The notes under the pieces: generated by a model
Database searches by the model: none
Seen by the model: only the letters and a program-made list of their open reading frames with translations
What the model was told of the DNA's origin: nothing
Origin: Pseudomonadota bacterium
Lineage (GTDB): Bacteria > Desulfobacterota > Binatia > UBA9968
Length of the DNA stretch: 64,000 nt
Reading direction: 5' to 3'
Assembly: GCA_021324155.1 (NCBI GenBank)
Contig: JAJPJQ010000023.1
Location: 1 to 64,000 of the forward strand
Shown: positions 8,083-16,494 of the stretch, in pieces
Layout: each line of letters starts with the position of its first letter
Numbering within the stretch: the stretch's first letter is position 1
Translations under genes and position numbers: made by a program

Positions 8083-10839
8083 TTACGAGCAGCCGCTCAC
8101 GGCTCCGCAGTTCATGCATTTATAGCAGGCGCCGCTCCTGATCATGATCGCGCCGCAGTCGGGACACGGCGGCGCGTCCTGCTGATACAGGCTCGTGACG
8201 CTGCTGATCGATACCGGGGCTCCGCCGCGCGGAGCGGCGGCTGCGAGTTGAACGACCTTATGCTCGCCTTTAGCCTCGACGCTCTCCTCGCCTCCGTTGT
8301 CGCGTATGACTCCTGCCTCCTGCTGCGCGTCGCCATCGAGGAACTTCGTCGCGAGCCAGCGGAAGATGTAGTCCATGATCGATTTGGCGATCGGGATGTT
8401 CGGATTTTTCGTGAATCCCGACGGCTCGAGGCGCATGTGGCTGAACTTGTCGACGAGCGCCTTCAGCGGCACGCCGTACTGCAGCGACATGGAAATCGCA
8501 GTGGCGAACGAGTCCATTAGCCCGGAGATCGTCGAGCCTTCCTTGGACATGACGATGAAGATCTCTCCCGGCTGTCCGTCTTCGTACATACCCGCGGTGA
8601 TGTAGCCTTCATGGCCCGCGATGTCGAACTTGTGCGTGATCGAACGGCGCTCATCGGGGAGTTTGCGTCTGAATGGGCGCGTTTCCTTCGCTTCAGTCTT
8701 CGAAGCTTTCGCTTCTTCTTTCGAGGTGTTGAGCGGCTGCGTGCGCTTTGAGCCGTCGCGGTAAATCGCCACCGCCTTGACGCCGAGCTTCCAAGCCTCG
8801 ACGTAGGCCTGCATGATCTCGTCCACACTCACGTCCGACGGCATGTTGATCGTCTTCGAGATGGCCCCGGAGATGAACGGCTGCACGGCGCCCATCATCT
8901 TCAAATGACCCATATAATGGATCGTGCGGCTGCCGTTCTGCGGCTTGAAGGCGCAGTCGAAGACCGGCAGGTCCTCGTCGCGCAGATGCGGCGCGCCCTC
9001 GATCGTCTCGTGCTCCTCGATGTACTCCATCATGTCCTGGATCTGCTTCACATCGTAGCCGAGACGCCGGAGCGCGCGCGGGACAGTGTGATTGACGATC
9101 TTCAGGAGTCCGCCGCCGACGAGCTTTTTGTACTTGACGAGCGCGATGTCGGGCTCGACGCCGGTCGTGTCGCAGTCCATCATGAAGGCGATCGTGCCGG
9201 TCGGCGCAAGAACGGAGATCTGCGAGTTCTTGACGCCGTGGACCTCGGCCTCTTTGCAGACTTCGTCCCAGGACTCGCGCGCCGCGGCGAGAAGATCGAG
9301 CGGCACCTGCGACGGCGAGATCTTGTAGGCCGCGCTGCGGTGCTTGCCGAGAACGCGGAGCATCGGCTGGCGGTTCGTATCGAAACCTTCGAACGGCTGT
9401 AAAGCGGCGGCGACCCGCGCGGACTGCAAATATCCTTCACCGGACATGAGCGCCGTGATGGCGGCCGCATAAGCGCGTCCGCCGTCGGAGTCGTAAGGCA
9501 AGCCCAGCGACATGAGCAGCGCGCCTAGATTGGCGTAGCCCATGCCGAGCTCGCGGAATGCGTGCGCGTTGGCGGCGATTTCCGGCGTGGGATACGACGA
9601 ATTGTCTACCAGAATGTCTTGCGCGAGGATGATGATATCGACGGTCCGGCGAAATGCGTCCACGTCGAAGCCGCCGTCGTCGCGGAGAAACTTGAGCAGG
9701 TTGAGCGACGCGAGATTGCACGCGGAATTGTCGAGATGCATGTACTCGGAGCACGGATTCGAGCCGTTGATGCGCCCCGTATTCGCGCACGTGTGCCAAT
9801 CGTTGATCGTAGAGTCGAACTGCATACCCGGATCGCCGCAGAAATACGTCCCCTCGGCGATCATGCGCAGCAGGTCCCGCGCTTTATACGTATCGCAGAC
9901 CTCGCCGCTTTTGACGTAACGCGTCTGCCAATCGCGATCCTCGATGACCGCCTGCATGAATTCGTCGGTGGCGCGCACCGAGTTGTTGGCGTTCTGGAAA
10001 AACACGCTGCCGTAGGCAGGGCCGTCGAGGCTCGCGTCGTAGCCGGCGTCGATCAGCGCCCAAGCCTTTTTCTCTTCCTCGACCTTGCATTTAATGAACT
10101 CTTCGATGTCGGGATGGTCGGAGTTGAGAATGACCATCTTCGCCGCACGCCGTGTTTTGCCGCCGGATTTGATGACGCCGGCAGAGGCGTCGGCAGCCTT
10201 CATGAAGGACACCGGCCCTGACGCAGTGCCGCCGCCGGTCATTTGCTCCTTAGCGGAGCGGATTTTCGACAGGTTGACGCCCGAACCGGAGCCGCCTTTG
10301 AAGATAACACCCTCTTTGCGGTACCAGTCGAGGATCGATTCCATCGTGTCGTCGACCGATAAGATGAAACAAGCCGAGCACTGCGGCTTTTCTTCGATGC
10401 CGCAGTTAAACCACACCGGGCTGTTGAAGCAGGCGAGCTGGTGGACGAGGATATGCGTGAGCTCGTCGGAAAACGTCTGGGCGTCCTCCTCCGTCGCGAA
10501 ATACCCGTCCTTCCTTCCCCAACCGGTTACGGTATTGACGACGCGGCCGATGAGTTGCTTGACGCTATGCTCGCGCTGAGGACTCCCAAGCGGCCCGCGG
10601 AAATACTTCGATACCACGACATTGGTCGCCATCAGCGACCAGGCTTTGGGAATCTCGACGTTTGCCTGCTCGAAAACGACCTTGCCTTTTTCATTGACAA
10701 TGGCGGCCGACCGCACCTCCCATTCCATCTCGTCGTATGGGCTGATCCCGGCGCGAGTGAAATATCGCTCAAGGGTCAGACCTGTGGGACCGTTTTTCCC
10801 TGGATTTTCGCTGGTTTCATACGGTGCGGCTTTTGCCAT
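8083..10839 (-). CDS. nrdJ: Adenosylcobalamin-dependent ribonucleotide reductase (class II)
   Basis: Reduces ribonucleotides to deoxyribonucleotides using a B12-generated thiyl radical, independent of oxygen; 918 aa. Visible landmarks are NSPVWFNCGI with the redox Cys, FKGGSGSGVNLS, the active-site loop NPCSEYMHLDNSACNLASLN, and APTGTIAFMMDCDTTGVEPD. The C-terminus carries a zinc-ribbon-like tail with CPDCG and CYKCMNCG. GGAG lies 7 nt before the ATG at 10839. No cobalamin riboswitch is evident upstream; instead there is a sigma70-like promoter and an NrdR-like box. Confidence 0.97.
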   Translation of the reverse strand: MAKAAPYETSENPGKNGPTGLTLERYFTRAGISPYDEMEWEVRSAAIVNEKGKVVFEQANVEIPKAWSLMATNVVVSKYFRGPLGSPQREHSVKQLIGRVVNTVTGWGRKDGYFATEEDAQTFSDELTHILVHQLACFNSPVWFNCGIEEKPQCSACFILSVDDTMESILDWYRKEGVIFKGGSGSGVNLSKIRSAKEQMTGGGTASGPVSFMKAADASAGVIKSGGKTRRAAKMVILNSDHPDIEEFIKCKVEEEKKAWALIDAGYDASLDGPAYGSVFFQNANNSVRATDEFMQAVIEDRDWQTRYVKSGEVCDTYKARDLLRMIAEGTYFCGDPGMQFDSTINDWHTCANTGRINGSNPCSEYMHLDNSACNLASLNLLKFLRDDGGFDVDAFRRTVDIIILAQDILVDNSSYPTPEIAANAHAFRELGMGYANLGALLMSLGLPYDSDGGRAYAAAITALMSGEGYLQSARVAAALQPFEGFDTNRQPMLRVLGKHRSAAYKISPSQVPLDLLAAARESWDEVCKEAEVHGVKNSQISVLAPTGTIAFMMDCDTTGVEPDIALVKYKKLVGGGLLKIVNHTVPRALRRLGYDVKQIQDMMEYIEEHETIEGAPHLRDEDLPVFDCAFKPQNGSRTIHYMGHLKMMGAVQPFISGAISKTINMPSDVSVDEIMQAYVEAWKLGVKAVAIYRDGSKRTQPLNTSKEEAKASKTEAKETRPFRRKLPDERRSITHKFDIAGHEGYITAGMYEDGQPGEIFIVMSKEGSTISGLMDSFATAISMSLQYGVPLKALVDKFSHMRLEPSGFTKNPNIPIAKSIMDYIFRWLATKFLDGDAQQEAGVIRDNGGEESVEAKGEHKVVQLAAAAPRGGAPVSISSVTSLYQQDAPPCPDCGAIMIRSGACYKCMNCGAVSGCS

Positions 10840-10899
10840 CGCGCAACTCCAATCCGAAGGCCCGCCCTAGGTGTAGTGGGCATCCCTTCTATTCTACCC

Positions 10900-10909
10900 C
10901 AATATATTG
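10900..10909. promoter_or_regulatory. NrdR-box-like palindrome upstream of nrdJ
   Basis: The perfect 10-bp palindrome CAATATATTG, in the wider context CCCCAATATATTGTTA (10897-10912), agrees with about 12 of 16 positions of the NrdR consensus acaCwAtATaTwGtgt. It sits about 15 nt downstream of the predicted -10, where a repressor would block nrdJ transcription. NrdR boxes usually occur in pairs; I do not see a clear second one. Confidence 0.55.
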
Positions 10910-10923
10910 TTATGACAAAGGCC

Positions 10924-10952
10924 CTTATGAGACCATTTAAAATGATTGTCAA
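10924..10952 (-). promoter_or_regulatory. Predicted sigma70-type promoter of nrdJ
   Basis: On the minus strand a perfect TTGACA (10952-10947) is followed after exactly 17 nt by CATAAG (10929-10924, four of six matches to TATAAT). The start of nrdJ is 85 nt downstream. The -35 box overlaps the left arm of the inverted repeat at 10947-10990. Confidence 0.6.
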
Positions 10953-10990
10953 GAAATTTTTTTTTCATTTCAAAAAAATTTTTCTTGACA
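10947..10990. repeat. AT-rich inverted repeat with TGTCAAGAAA arms
   Basis: Arms of 19 nt with two mismatches: TGTCAAGAAATTTTTTTTT at 10947-10965, and its complement ending TTTCTTGACA at 10990. Each outer end contains a TTGACA hexamer pointing outward. The left one is the nrdJ -35 box. The right one has no good -10 at 17 nt, so a divergent promoter toward the DUF721 gene is unproven. The rest of the 10840-11126 gap shows no gene. Confidence 0.6.
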
Positions 10991-11126
10991 GAAAGCGGCG
11001 ACTTCGTTCTCCGAATGAAAGATCGCGCTTCGCGTCATTTCGGTATGAAAATTTGATGTTCTTACGAGCCGCAATAAATAAAAAATTCTGGCTCCGAGAG
11101 TGACGTTTTGTTATAACTTTGCGCAT

Positions 11127-11591
11127 ATGGCGAAGAACGATGCGTTCGTCGAGCAGCTGGGTCAAGTATTGGAGAAGTCGCTTAAGCGCATCGATCCGTC
11201 CGGAAGGCTGGCCGAATATGGCGTGTGGCCGATCTGGAACGAAGTCGTCGGCGATATCATCGCGCGTAACGCCCAGCCGGAGAAAATCCGCAACGGCACG
11301 CTGTTCGTCAAAGTATCGAGTCACGTCTGGATGCAGCAACTGCAGTACATGAAGGACACGATCACCGACAAGGTTAACGAGAAGCTCGGACGCGAGGTAG
11401 TCAAGAATATTTTTTTCTACGTCGGCGAAGTAACTTCGTCAATCGCTGAAATCGCCGCAACGGACACTCTAGCCGCCCCTCAGGCGCCCGCAGCGCTCGG
11501 AGAAGAGACGCTGCACTCCGTCAAGGACCCGGAAATCCGCCGCGCGCTCAACAGGCTTTTCGCTGCCCACGCGCGACGGCGCAAGGCTTAG
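11127..11591 (+). CDS. DUF721 protein (DciA-like)
   Basis: A 154-aa protein with the DUF721 core IWNEVVGDIIARNAQPEKIRNGTL followed by VKVSSHVWMQQLQYMK. The family includes DciA, the replicative helicase loader of bacteria that lack DnaC/DnaI; for this member that role is inference. I start at ATG 11127 (MAKNDAF), since the upstream codons of the open frame show no family similarity. Its stop overlaps by 4 nt the stop of the convergent methyltransferase gene. Confidence 0.8.
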   Translation: MAKNDAFVEQLGQVLEKSLKRIDPSGRLAEYGVWPIWNEVVGDIIARNAQPEKIRNGTLFVKVSSHVWMQQLQYMKDTITDKVNEKLGREVVKNIFFYVGEVTSSIAEIAATDTLAAPQAPAALGEETLHSVKDPEIRRALNRLFAAHARRRKA

Positions 11592-12346
11592 CTTTCAATT
11601 TTGCCTGCCAGCAGCGCGCATACCTCCGGCGTGTACTCGCGTCCGGCAGTATAGATCGTTAAAGGCGGCAATACCTTGAGTTCGGCGCGGCCGTTTTTAA
11701 CGCCTTCGGCCAACGCGAGCGACGCTTCCGCGCCCGCAAACGAATGCACGAGCCTGAGGCGCTTGGGCTCGAAACGCTCCCGCCGCATCGTTTCGAGCAA
11801 ATCGATCAGGCGCCCCGCCGGATAGACGACGGCGAGGCCGCCGCCGGGCCGCACGGCATGCGCGGCGGCGCGCACGAAGTCGCCGACGCCGGCGACAATC
11901 TCGTGACGCGCCATGCGCTTTTCCGCGTCGGGATTGATTCTGCCGCTGGAAGCCGCCCGGTAAGGCGGATTCGCGACCGCATAATCGCAAGTTTCTCTTC
12001 CGAGGAGCGAACCGATCGCGCGAACGTCTCCGAGCAGCGACGTCACGCGGCTGGCGAAGCCGTTGAGCGCCGCGCTTCTGCGTGCGCGTTCGACCATGCT
12101 TTCCTGCAGCTCGATCCCGACCACCTCGGCGTCACGATCGAGCTCGGCCAGGATCATGCCGACAACGCCGCTACCGGAGCCAAGGTCGACGATCCTCCGA
12201 GCGTTCTTCACCGTCGCGAAATGCGCCAGCAGCAGCGCATCGATCGAAAAACGGTATCCAGTTCGCTTCTGGATGATGGAGACTTTCCCGTTGAAGACCG
12301 TGTCCACCGTTTCGTCGGGAGCGAATTTCGACTTTGTAACCGCCAT
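11588..12346 (-). CDS. N6-adenine methyltransferase of the TrmN6/YfiC type
   Basis: A 252-aa Rossmann-fold methyltransferase. Motif I is VDLGSGSGVVGMILA (about residues 53-67), the acidic motif II VVGIEL is near 75-80, and motif IV NPPY at 126-129 indicates methylation of an exocyclic amino group. The N-terminal IIQKRTGYRFSIDALLLAHF is typical of the YfiC/TrmN6 group, which methylates A37 of tRNA1(Val); that exact substrate is inferred from family only. It is divergent from mlaE and convergent with the DUF721 gene. Confidence 0.85.
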   Translation of the reverse strand: MAVTKSKFAPDETVDTVFNGKVSIIQKRTGYRFSIDALLLAHFATVKNARRIVDLGSGSGVVGMILAELDRDAEVVGIELQESMVERARRSAALNGFASRVTSLLGDVRAIGSLLGRETCDYAVANPPYRAASSGRINPDAEKRMARHEIVAGVGDFVRAAAHAVRPGGGLAVVYPAGRLIDLLETMRRERFEPKRLRLVHSFAGAEASLALAEGVKNGRAELKVLPPLTIYTAGREYTPEVCALLAGKIES

Positions 12347-12401
12347 CGACTTGCAAATCTTCCGGCTTTTTTATATTAGCGTGAGGTTAACCCGCACAGC
12401 G

Positions 12402-13172
12402 ATGCTTTTCCTCTTAAGTCAAATCGGCAGATTTACTCTACGCCAGCTTTCGGAGATGGGTAGAATCTTCCTCTTTCTGCTCTCCGCGGTCGGCTTGGCG
12501 TTCCGTCCGCCGGCGAAACTTCGGCTTGTCGTCTATCATCTAAAGACGATCGGCGTCGACTCGCTGTCCGTCGTCCTCCTGTCGGGCTTTTTTACCGGCA
12601 TGGTGATGGGATTTCAATTTTATTATAGCCTGCGGAAGTTCAACGCCGAAAGCTGGCTCGGCTCCGCCGCGGCGCTCAGCCTTTTGCGCGAGTTGGGCCC
12701 GGTGCTCTCCGCATTCATGGTCACCGGCAGGACCGGCTCCGCCATGGCGGCCGAGCTCGGCACCATGCGCGCGACCGAACAGATCGACGCGCTTTCTTCA
12801 ATGGCGATCAATCCCGTCAAGTATCTGGTGTCTCCGCGTATCATCGCGAGCCTGATAGCGATGCCACTGTTGACGGCGATCTTCGACGTCGTCGGCATTT
12901 TCGGCGCTTACATCATCGGCGTAGGGCTCCTGGGCGTCAGCTCCGGCAGCTATTTCGCCGGCATGGATACGAGCGTCGTGTTCCAGGACGTCTACAGCGG
13001 CTTCGTGAAATCGTTGAGCTTCGGCCTTATTATCACCTGGGTGTGCTGCTACAAGGGATTCAACGCGCCGCCGATGGCGACGGGAGTCAGCAAAGCGACG
13101 ACCGAATCCGTCGTGCTGTCGTTTGTTCTTGTTCTGGTTTGGGATTACTTTTTGACGTCGATTATGCTTTAA
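12402..13172 (+). CDS. mlaE: MlaE-type ABC transporter permease
   Basis: Inner-membrane permease of the phospholipid transport complex that links inner and outer membranes; 256 aa with about five or six membrane segments. The family motif LLRELGPVLSAFMVTGRTGSA-like region is clear (ELGPVLSAFMVTGRTGSAMA), followed by MRATEQIDALSSMAI. I start at ATG 12402; GTG 12381 is an in-frame alternative. It begins a four-gene operon mlaE-mlaF-mlaD-mlaC with gaps of 14, 8 and -11 nt. Confidence 0.95.
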   Translation: MLFLLSQIGRFTLRQLSEMGRIFLFLLSAVGLAFRPPAKLRLVVYHLKTIGVDSLSVVLLSGFFTGMVMGFQFYYSLRKFNAESWLGSAAALSLLRELGPVLSAFMVTGRTGSAMAAELGTMRATEQIDALSSMAINPVKYLVSPRIIASLIAMPLLTAIFDVVGIFGAYIIGVGLLGVSSGSYFAGMDTSVVFQDVYSGFVKSLSFGLIITWVCCYKGFNAPPMATGVSKATTESVVLSFVLVLVWDYFLTSIML

Positions 13173-13186
13173 ATCGCGTTCGCCCA

Positions 13187-13933
13187 ATGATACGAGTAGT
13201 CGATCTGCATAAGAGCTTCGGGACACAACGAGTTCTGAGGGGCGTCAACCTGGAATTCGTCACCGGGAAAACGACGACGATCGTCGGAACGAGCGGCTGC
13301 GGCAAGACCGTGCTCCTAAAACACCTGAACCTGTTGCTGACGCCCGATCGCGGGGAAATCCTGGTCGATGGCACCGATATCACGAAGCTCAAACAGAAAG
13401 AGCTCTATGAAATCCGGAGCCGGTTCGGCGTCCTTTTTCAGGGCGCGGCGTTGCTCGACTCGATGACTATTTTCGACAACGTGGCCTTCCCGCTGCGCGA
13501 AAAAACGCGTCTCAACGAGACCGAGATTCAAAAGAAAGTGGACGACCGTTTGGAACAGGTCGGTCTCGAAGGCATGGGTTATAAATTTCCGGCGGAGCTT
13601 TCCGGCGGCATGCGAAAGCGCGCCGGCCTAGCGCGCGCTCTCGTGACCGATCCGCAGATCGTCCTTTTCGACGAGCCTACGACGGGCCTCGATCCGATTC
13701 TCGCCGCGAGCATTCACCAGCTGATCGCGCGGACACAGCGGACATTCGGCTTCACCGCCGTCGTTGTAAGCCACACGATTCCGCAGGTCTTCGATATTTC
13801 CGATTACGTGGCGATTCTCGCCAACGGCGTGATCGAAGAGATCAAACCCTCGAACGAGTTCCAGGCTTCAAAAAACCCTATTGTTCAGCAATTCATTCGA
13901 GGAGATACGGAAGGACCTATACAAGTCCTGTAG
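13187..13933 (+). CDS. mlaF: MlaF-type ABC transporter ATPase
   Basis: Cytoplasmic ATPase of the Mla lipid transporter, 248 aa starting at MIRVVDLHKSF. Motifs: Walker A GTSGCGKT (preceded by TTTIV), Q-loop VLFQGAALLDSMT, ABC signature LSGGMRKRAGLARAL, Walker B IVLFDEPTTGLDP and the switch His in VVVSHTI. LSGGMRKR rather than LSGGQ is characteristic of the MlaF subgroup. The open frame extends upstream into mlaE, but no family similarity is present there. Confidence 0.96.
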   Translation: MIRVVDLHKSFGTQRVLRGVNLEFVTGKTTTIVGTSGCGKTVLLKHLNLLLTPDRGEILVDGTDITKLKQKELYEIRSRFGVLFQGAALLDSMTIFDNVAFPLREKTRLNETEIQKKVDDRLEQVGLEGMGYKFPAELSGGMRKRAGLARALVTDPQIVLFDEPTTGLDPILAASIHQLIARTQRTFGFTAVVVSHTIPQVFDISDYVAILANGVIEEIKPSNEFQASKNPIVQQFIRGDTEGPIQVL

Positions 13934-13941
13934 GAGAAGCC

Positions 13942-14454
13942 GTGAACAATACGCGTACTGAAATCGCCGTCGGTATCTTCGTTCTGATCGGCATCCTCTG
14001 CCTCGGATATCTCGCCGTTCGCCTCGGAAAGCTCGAGGTTCTCGGAAATCAAGGCTATGTCGTTTACGCCGACTTCGCCTCCGTTGCCGGCCTCAAGCCA
14101 GGCGATCCGATCGAGATCGCCGGCGTCAAAGTCGGGCGCGTCGAGACCTTGTCACTCGCCGGCGACCGTGCCCGCTTGGGATTTCGCATGAATGCGGATG
14201 TCAAGCTGCAGGACGACGTCATCGCTTCGATTCGCTCGCGCGGACTCATTGGCGACAAGTTCGTTCTAATCAGCCCGGGTTCTTCCGACAAACTCATCCC
14301 CAGCGGAGGCAAGATTCGCGAGACGGAATCGCCACCCGATATAATTGACTTGCTCGGCAAACTTATCGGCGGCGACCTCACCTCCAAGGGCGGCGGCGAT
14401 AAAGGCGGGAGGGACAAGACCGCCGGCGAGAAGGGAAGCAATAATGGGCAGTAA
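13942..14454 (+). CDS. mlaD: MlaD-type MCE-domain lipid-binding protein
   Basis: A 170-aa protein anchored by one N-terminal membrane helix (about residues 7-27), with an MCE domain spanning about 38-115, including VAGLKPGDPIEIAGVKVGRV. In E. coli MlaD forms a hexameric periplasmic lipid-binding ring on MlaFE. The GTG at 13942 is preceded by AGGAG at 13932-13936. The C-terminus is a Gly/Lys/Asp-rich tail (GGGDKGGRDK) whose coding sequence overlaps the start of mlaC. Confidence 0.94.
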   Translation: MNNTRTEIAVGIFVLIGILCLGYLAVRLGKLEVLGNQGYVVYADFASVAGLKPGDPIEIAGVKVGRVETLSLAGDRARLGFRMNADVKLQDDVIASIRSRGLIGDKFVLISPGSSDKLIPSGGKIRETESPPDIIDLLGKLIGGDLTSKGGGDKGGRDKTAGEKGSNNGQ

Positions 14455-15136
14455 CTTCGCTCCTGCCGCGGCTGCGGCGCTGGTGATATGCTGCTTGATG
14501 AATACACTCCCGGCGGCGGCGGCCGCGCCGGATAAAGCGCGCGGGCCGGCAAAATCGCAACCCCCGGCGGCGCCGGCGACAAGACCCGACTTGTTGACGC
14601 CGACCGACCAGGTGCGCGGGACGGTAAATGAAATCACGACGATTCTGAAAAATCCCGGGCTCAAGAGCGAAGCGAAGAAAAAAGAGCGCCGCGACCTGCT
14701 CCGAAAAGCGCTCTATGCGCGCTTCGATTTCACGGAGATGGCCCGCCGCTCGTTAGGCGCGGAATGGAGAAATCGAAGTCCGAGAGAGCAGGATGAATTT
14801 ACGCAGCTTTTCACCGACCTCCTCGAGCGCGCTTATATCGAACAAATCGAATCGTACACGAACGAGAAATTCGTTTACGGCAAAGAAATGATCGACAGCG
14901 ACTACGCCGAGGTCCAGAGCAGGATACTCACCGCAAAAGGCGAAGAATACGCGCTTAATTACCGGCTTCGGCAGGCCGGCAAAGAATGGAAAATCTACGA
15001 CGTCGTCGTAGAAAACATCAGCATCGTTAACAACTATCGCTCCCAGTTCAACCGCATCATCGCCAACCAATCGTACGACGAGCTCGTCCGCAGGCTGAGA
15101 GACAAGCAAATCCAGACGGCAATCGAGAAGCACTAG
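14444..15136 (+). CDS. mlaC: MlaC-type periplasmic phospholipid shuttle
   Basis: Soluble carrier that moves phospholipid between the outer membrane and the MlaFED complex. 230 aa; the signal peptide ends near AAAAAP, and a Pro/Ala-rich stretch precedes the Tt2/MlaC fold (RARFDFTEMARRSLG-type segment, FTQLFTDLLERAYIEQI, WKIYDVVVENISIVNNYRSQF). It starts at ATG 14444 after GGGAAG and overlaps mlaD by 11 nt, indicating coupling. It ends the mla operon; lhgO follows after 79 nt. Confidence 0.92.
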   Translation: MGSNFAPAAAAALVICCLMNTLPAAAAAPDKARGPAKSQPPAAPATRPDLLTPTDQVRGTVNEITTILKNPGLKSEAKKKERRDLLRKALYARFDFTEMARRSLGAEWRNRSPREQDEFTQLFTDLLERAYIEQIESYTNEKFVYGKEMIDSDYAEVQSRILTAKGEEYALNYRLRQAGKEWKIYDVVVENISIVNNYRSQFNRIIANQSYDELVRRLRDKQIQTAIEKH

Positions 15137-15215
15137 GCGCCATCCACCATGATCGCCTTGCCGGTCGAAGGGCTCGCCTGCCGCCTGGAATTCGACACGG
15201 TCGACACCTAACGGT

Positions 15216-16442
15216 ATGGCGGGCGGCCAATACGACATCATCATCATCGGCGGCGGCATTATCGGCCTCGCCACCGCGATGAAAATGGCGGAACGGTTTC
15301 CACGCCTGCGCATCGTTGTACTCGAGAAAGAATCCGAGATCGCGCGCCACCAGACGGGTCACAACAGCGGCGTCATCCACGCCGGCATTTACTACAAGCC
15401 CGGTTCGCTGAAAGCAGCGACGTGCGTGTCCGGACGGCGCGCGCTGTTGGAGTTCTGCGACCGCAACGGCATACGCTACGACCTTTGCGGCAAAGTCATT
15501 GTCGCGACGAACGAGGCCGAGCTGCCGCGGCTCGAAGAGCTTTACCGTCGCGGGACGGCGAACGGAGTTTCCGGCCTGCAAATGATCGGTCCCGAGCGTC
15601 TCAAAGAGATCGAGCCGCACGCGCGCGGTATCCGCGCGATTCATTCGCCCGCTACGGGCATTATCGATTTCACCCGTGTGGCCGAGGCGTACGCGAAAAA
15701 CGTGCGCGCGTTCGGCGGTGACATTTTCACGTCGCGTAACGTCAAATATATTTCTTCATCCCCCAATGAGATGATTCTCGGCACCGGCCGGGAGGAGTTC
15801 CGCGGTCGTTTTCTCATCAATTGCGGCGGACTCTTCTCCGATCGCATCGCGCGCCTGATGGAGCAAGCGTTTGCTCGCGTCGGCGTGCAGATCGTTCCCT
15901 TCCGCGGAGAGTATTACAAAGTCGCGCCGCAAAAAAACGATCTGATCAAAGGACTTATCTATCCGGTGCCCGATCCTCGCTTTCCCTTTCTCGGCGTGCA
16001 TTTTACCCGATCGATCCATGGCTACGTCGAGGCCGGCCCCAACCCCGTGCTCGCGCTCGCGCGCGAGGGCTATCGCAAGACGGATTTTAGTCCGCGTGAC
16101 CTGTGGGAGACGCTGTCCTTTTCCGGCTTTCGCTCCGTGGCGCGGCGCTACTGGCGCGTGGGCCTTGCGGAGCAGTACCGCTCGCTCAGCAAGAGTGCCT
16201 TCACGCGAGCGCTTCAGCGTCTCGTGCCAGAGATCACGATTGACGATTTACAGCCGGGCGGCGCGGGCGTCCGCGCGCAAGCGGTCGCAGCGGACGGCGC
16301 GCTGCTCGACGATTTCGTCATCCGGCAGATCGGCAACGCGATCCACGTGCTGAACGCGCCTTCGCCGGGCGCGACGGCTTCGCTCGCAATCGGCGACAGC
16401 ATCGTCGCGACGGCTGTCTCGGCCTTTCGCTTGCGGGATTGA
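15216..16442 (+). CDS. lhgO: L-2-hydroxyglutarate oxidase/dehydrogenase
   Basis: FAD enzyme (408 aa) that oxidises L-2-hydroxyglutarate to 2-oxoglutarate, a metabolite-repair and lysine-catabolism step, probably membrane associated and feeding quinones. The N-terminal dinucleotide fold is GGGIIGLATA (12-21). Family segments RHQTGHNSGVIHAGIYY and the C-terminal LNAPSPGATASLAIG match LhgO. The gene is probably expressed with the following carbonic anhydrase-like gene, 52 nt away. The 79-nt gap upstream contains no clear promoter. Confidence 0.92.
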   Translation: MAGGQYDIIIIGGGIIGLATAMKMAERFPRLRIVVLEKESEIARHQTGHNSGVIHAGIYYKPGSLKAATCVSGRRALLEFCDRNGIRYDLCGKVIVATNEAELPRLEELYRRGTANGVSGLQMIGPERLKEIEPHARGIRAIHSPATGIIDFTRVAEAYAKNVRAFGGDIFTSRNVKYISSSPNEMILGTGREEFRGRFLINCGGLFSDRIARLMEQAFARVGVQIVPFRGEYYKVAPQKNDLIKGLIYPVPDPRFPFLGVHFTRSIHGYVEAGPNPVLALAREGYRKTDFSPRDLWETLSFSGFRSVARRYWRVGLAEQYRSLSKSAFTRALQRLVPEITIDDLQPGGAGVRAQAVAADGALLDDFVIRQIGNAIHVLNAPSPGATASLAIGDSIVATAVSAFRLRD

Positions 16443-16494
16443 TTTGGCGTCTGCCATCCAATAGCTTGAAACGACTTCCGCGGAGGTGGCTTCG

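Noticed and set aside
10840-10946. Cobalamin riboswitch upstream of nrdJ
   Set aside because: No B12-box-like GCCACTG element or long structured leader is visible; the short gap is filled by a promoter and an NrdR-like box.
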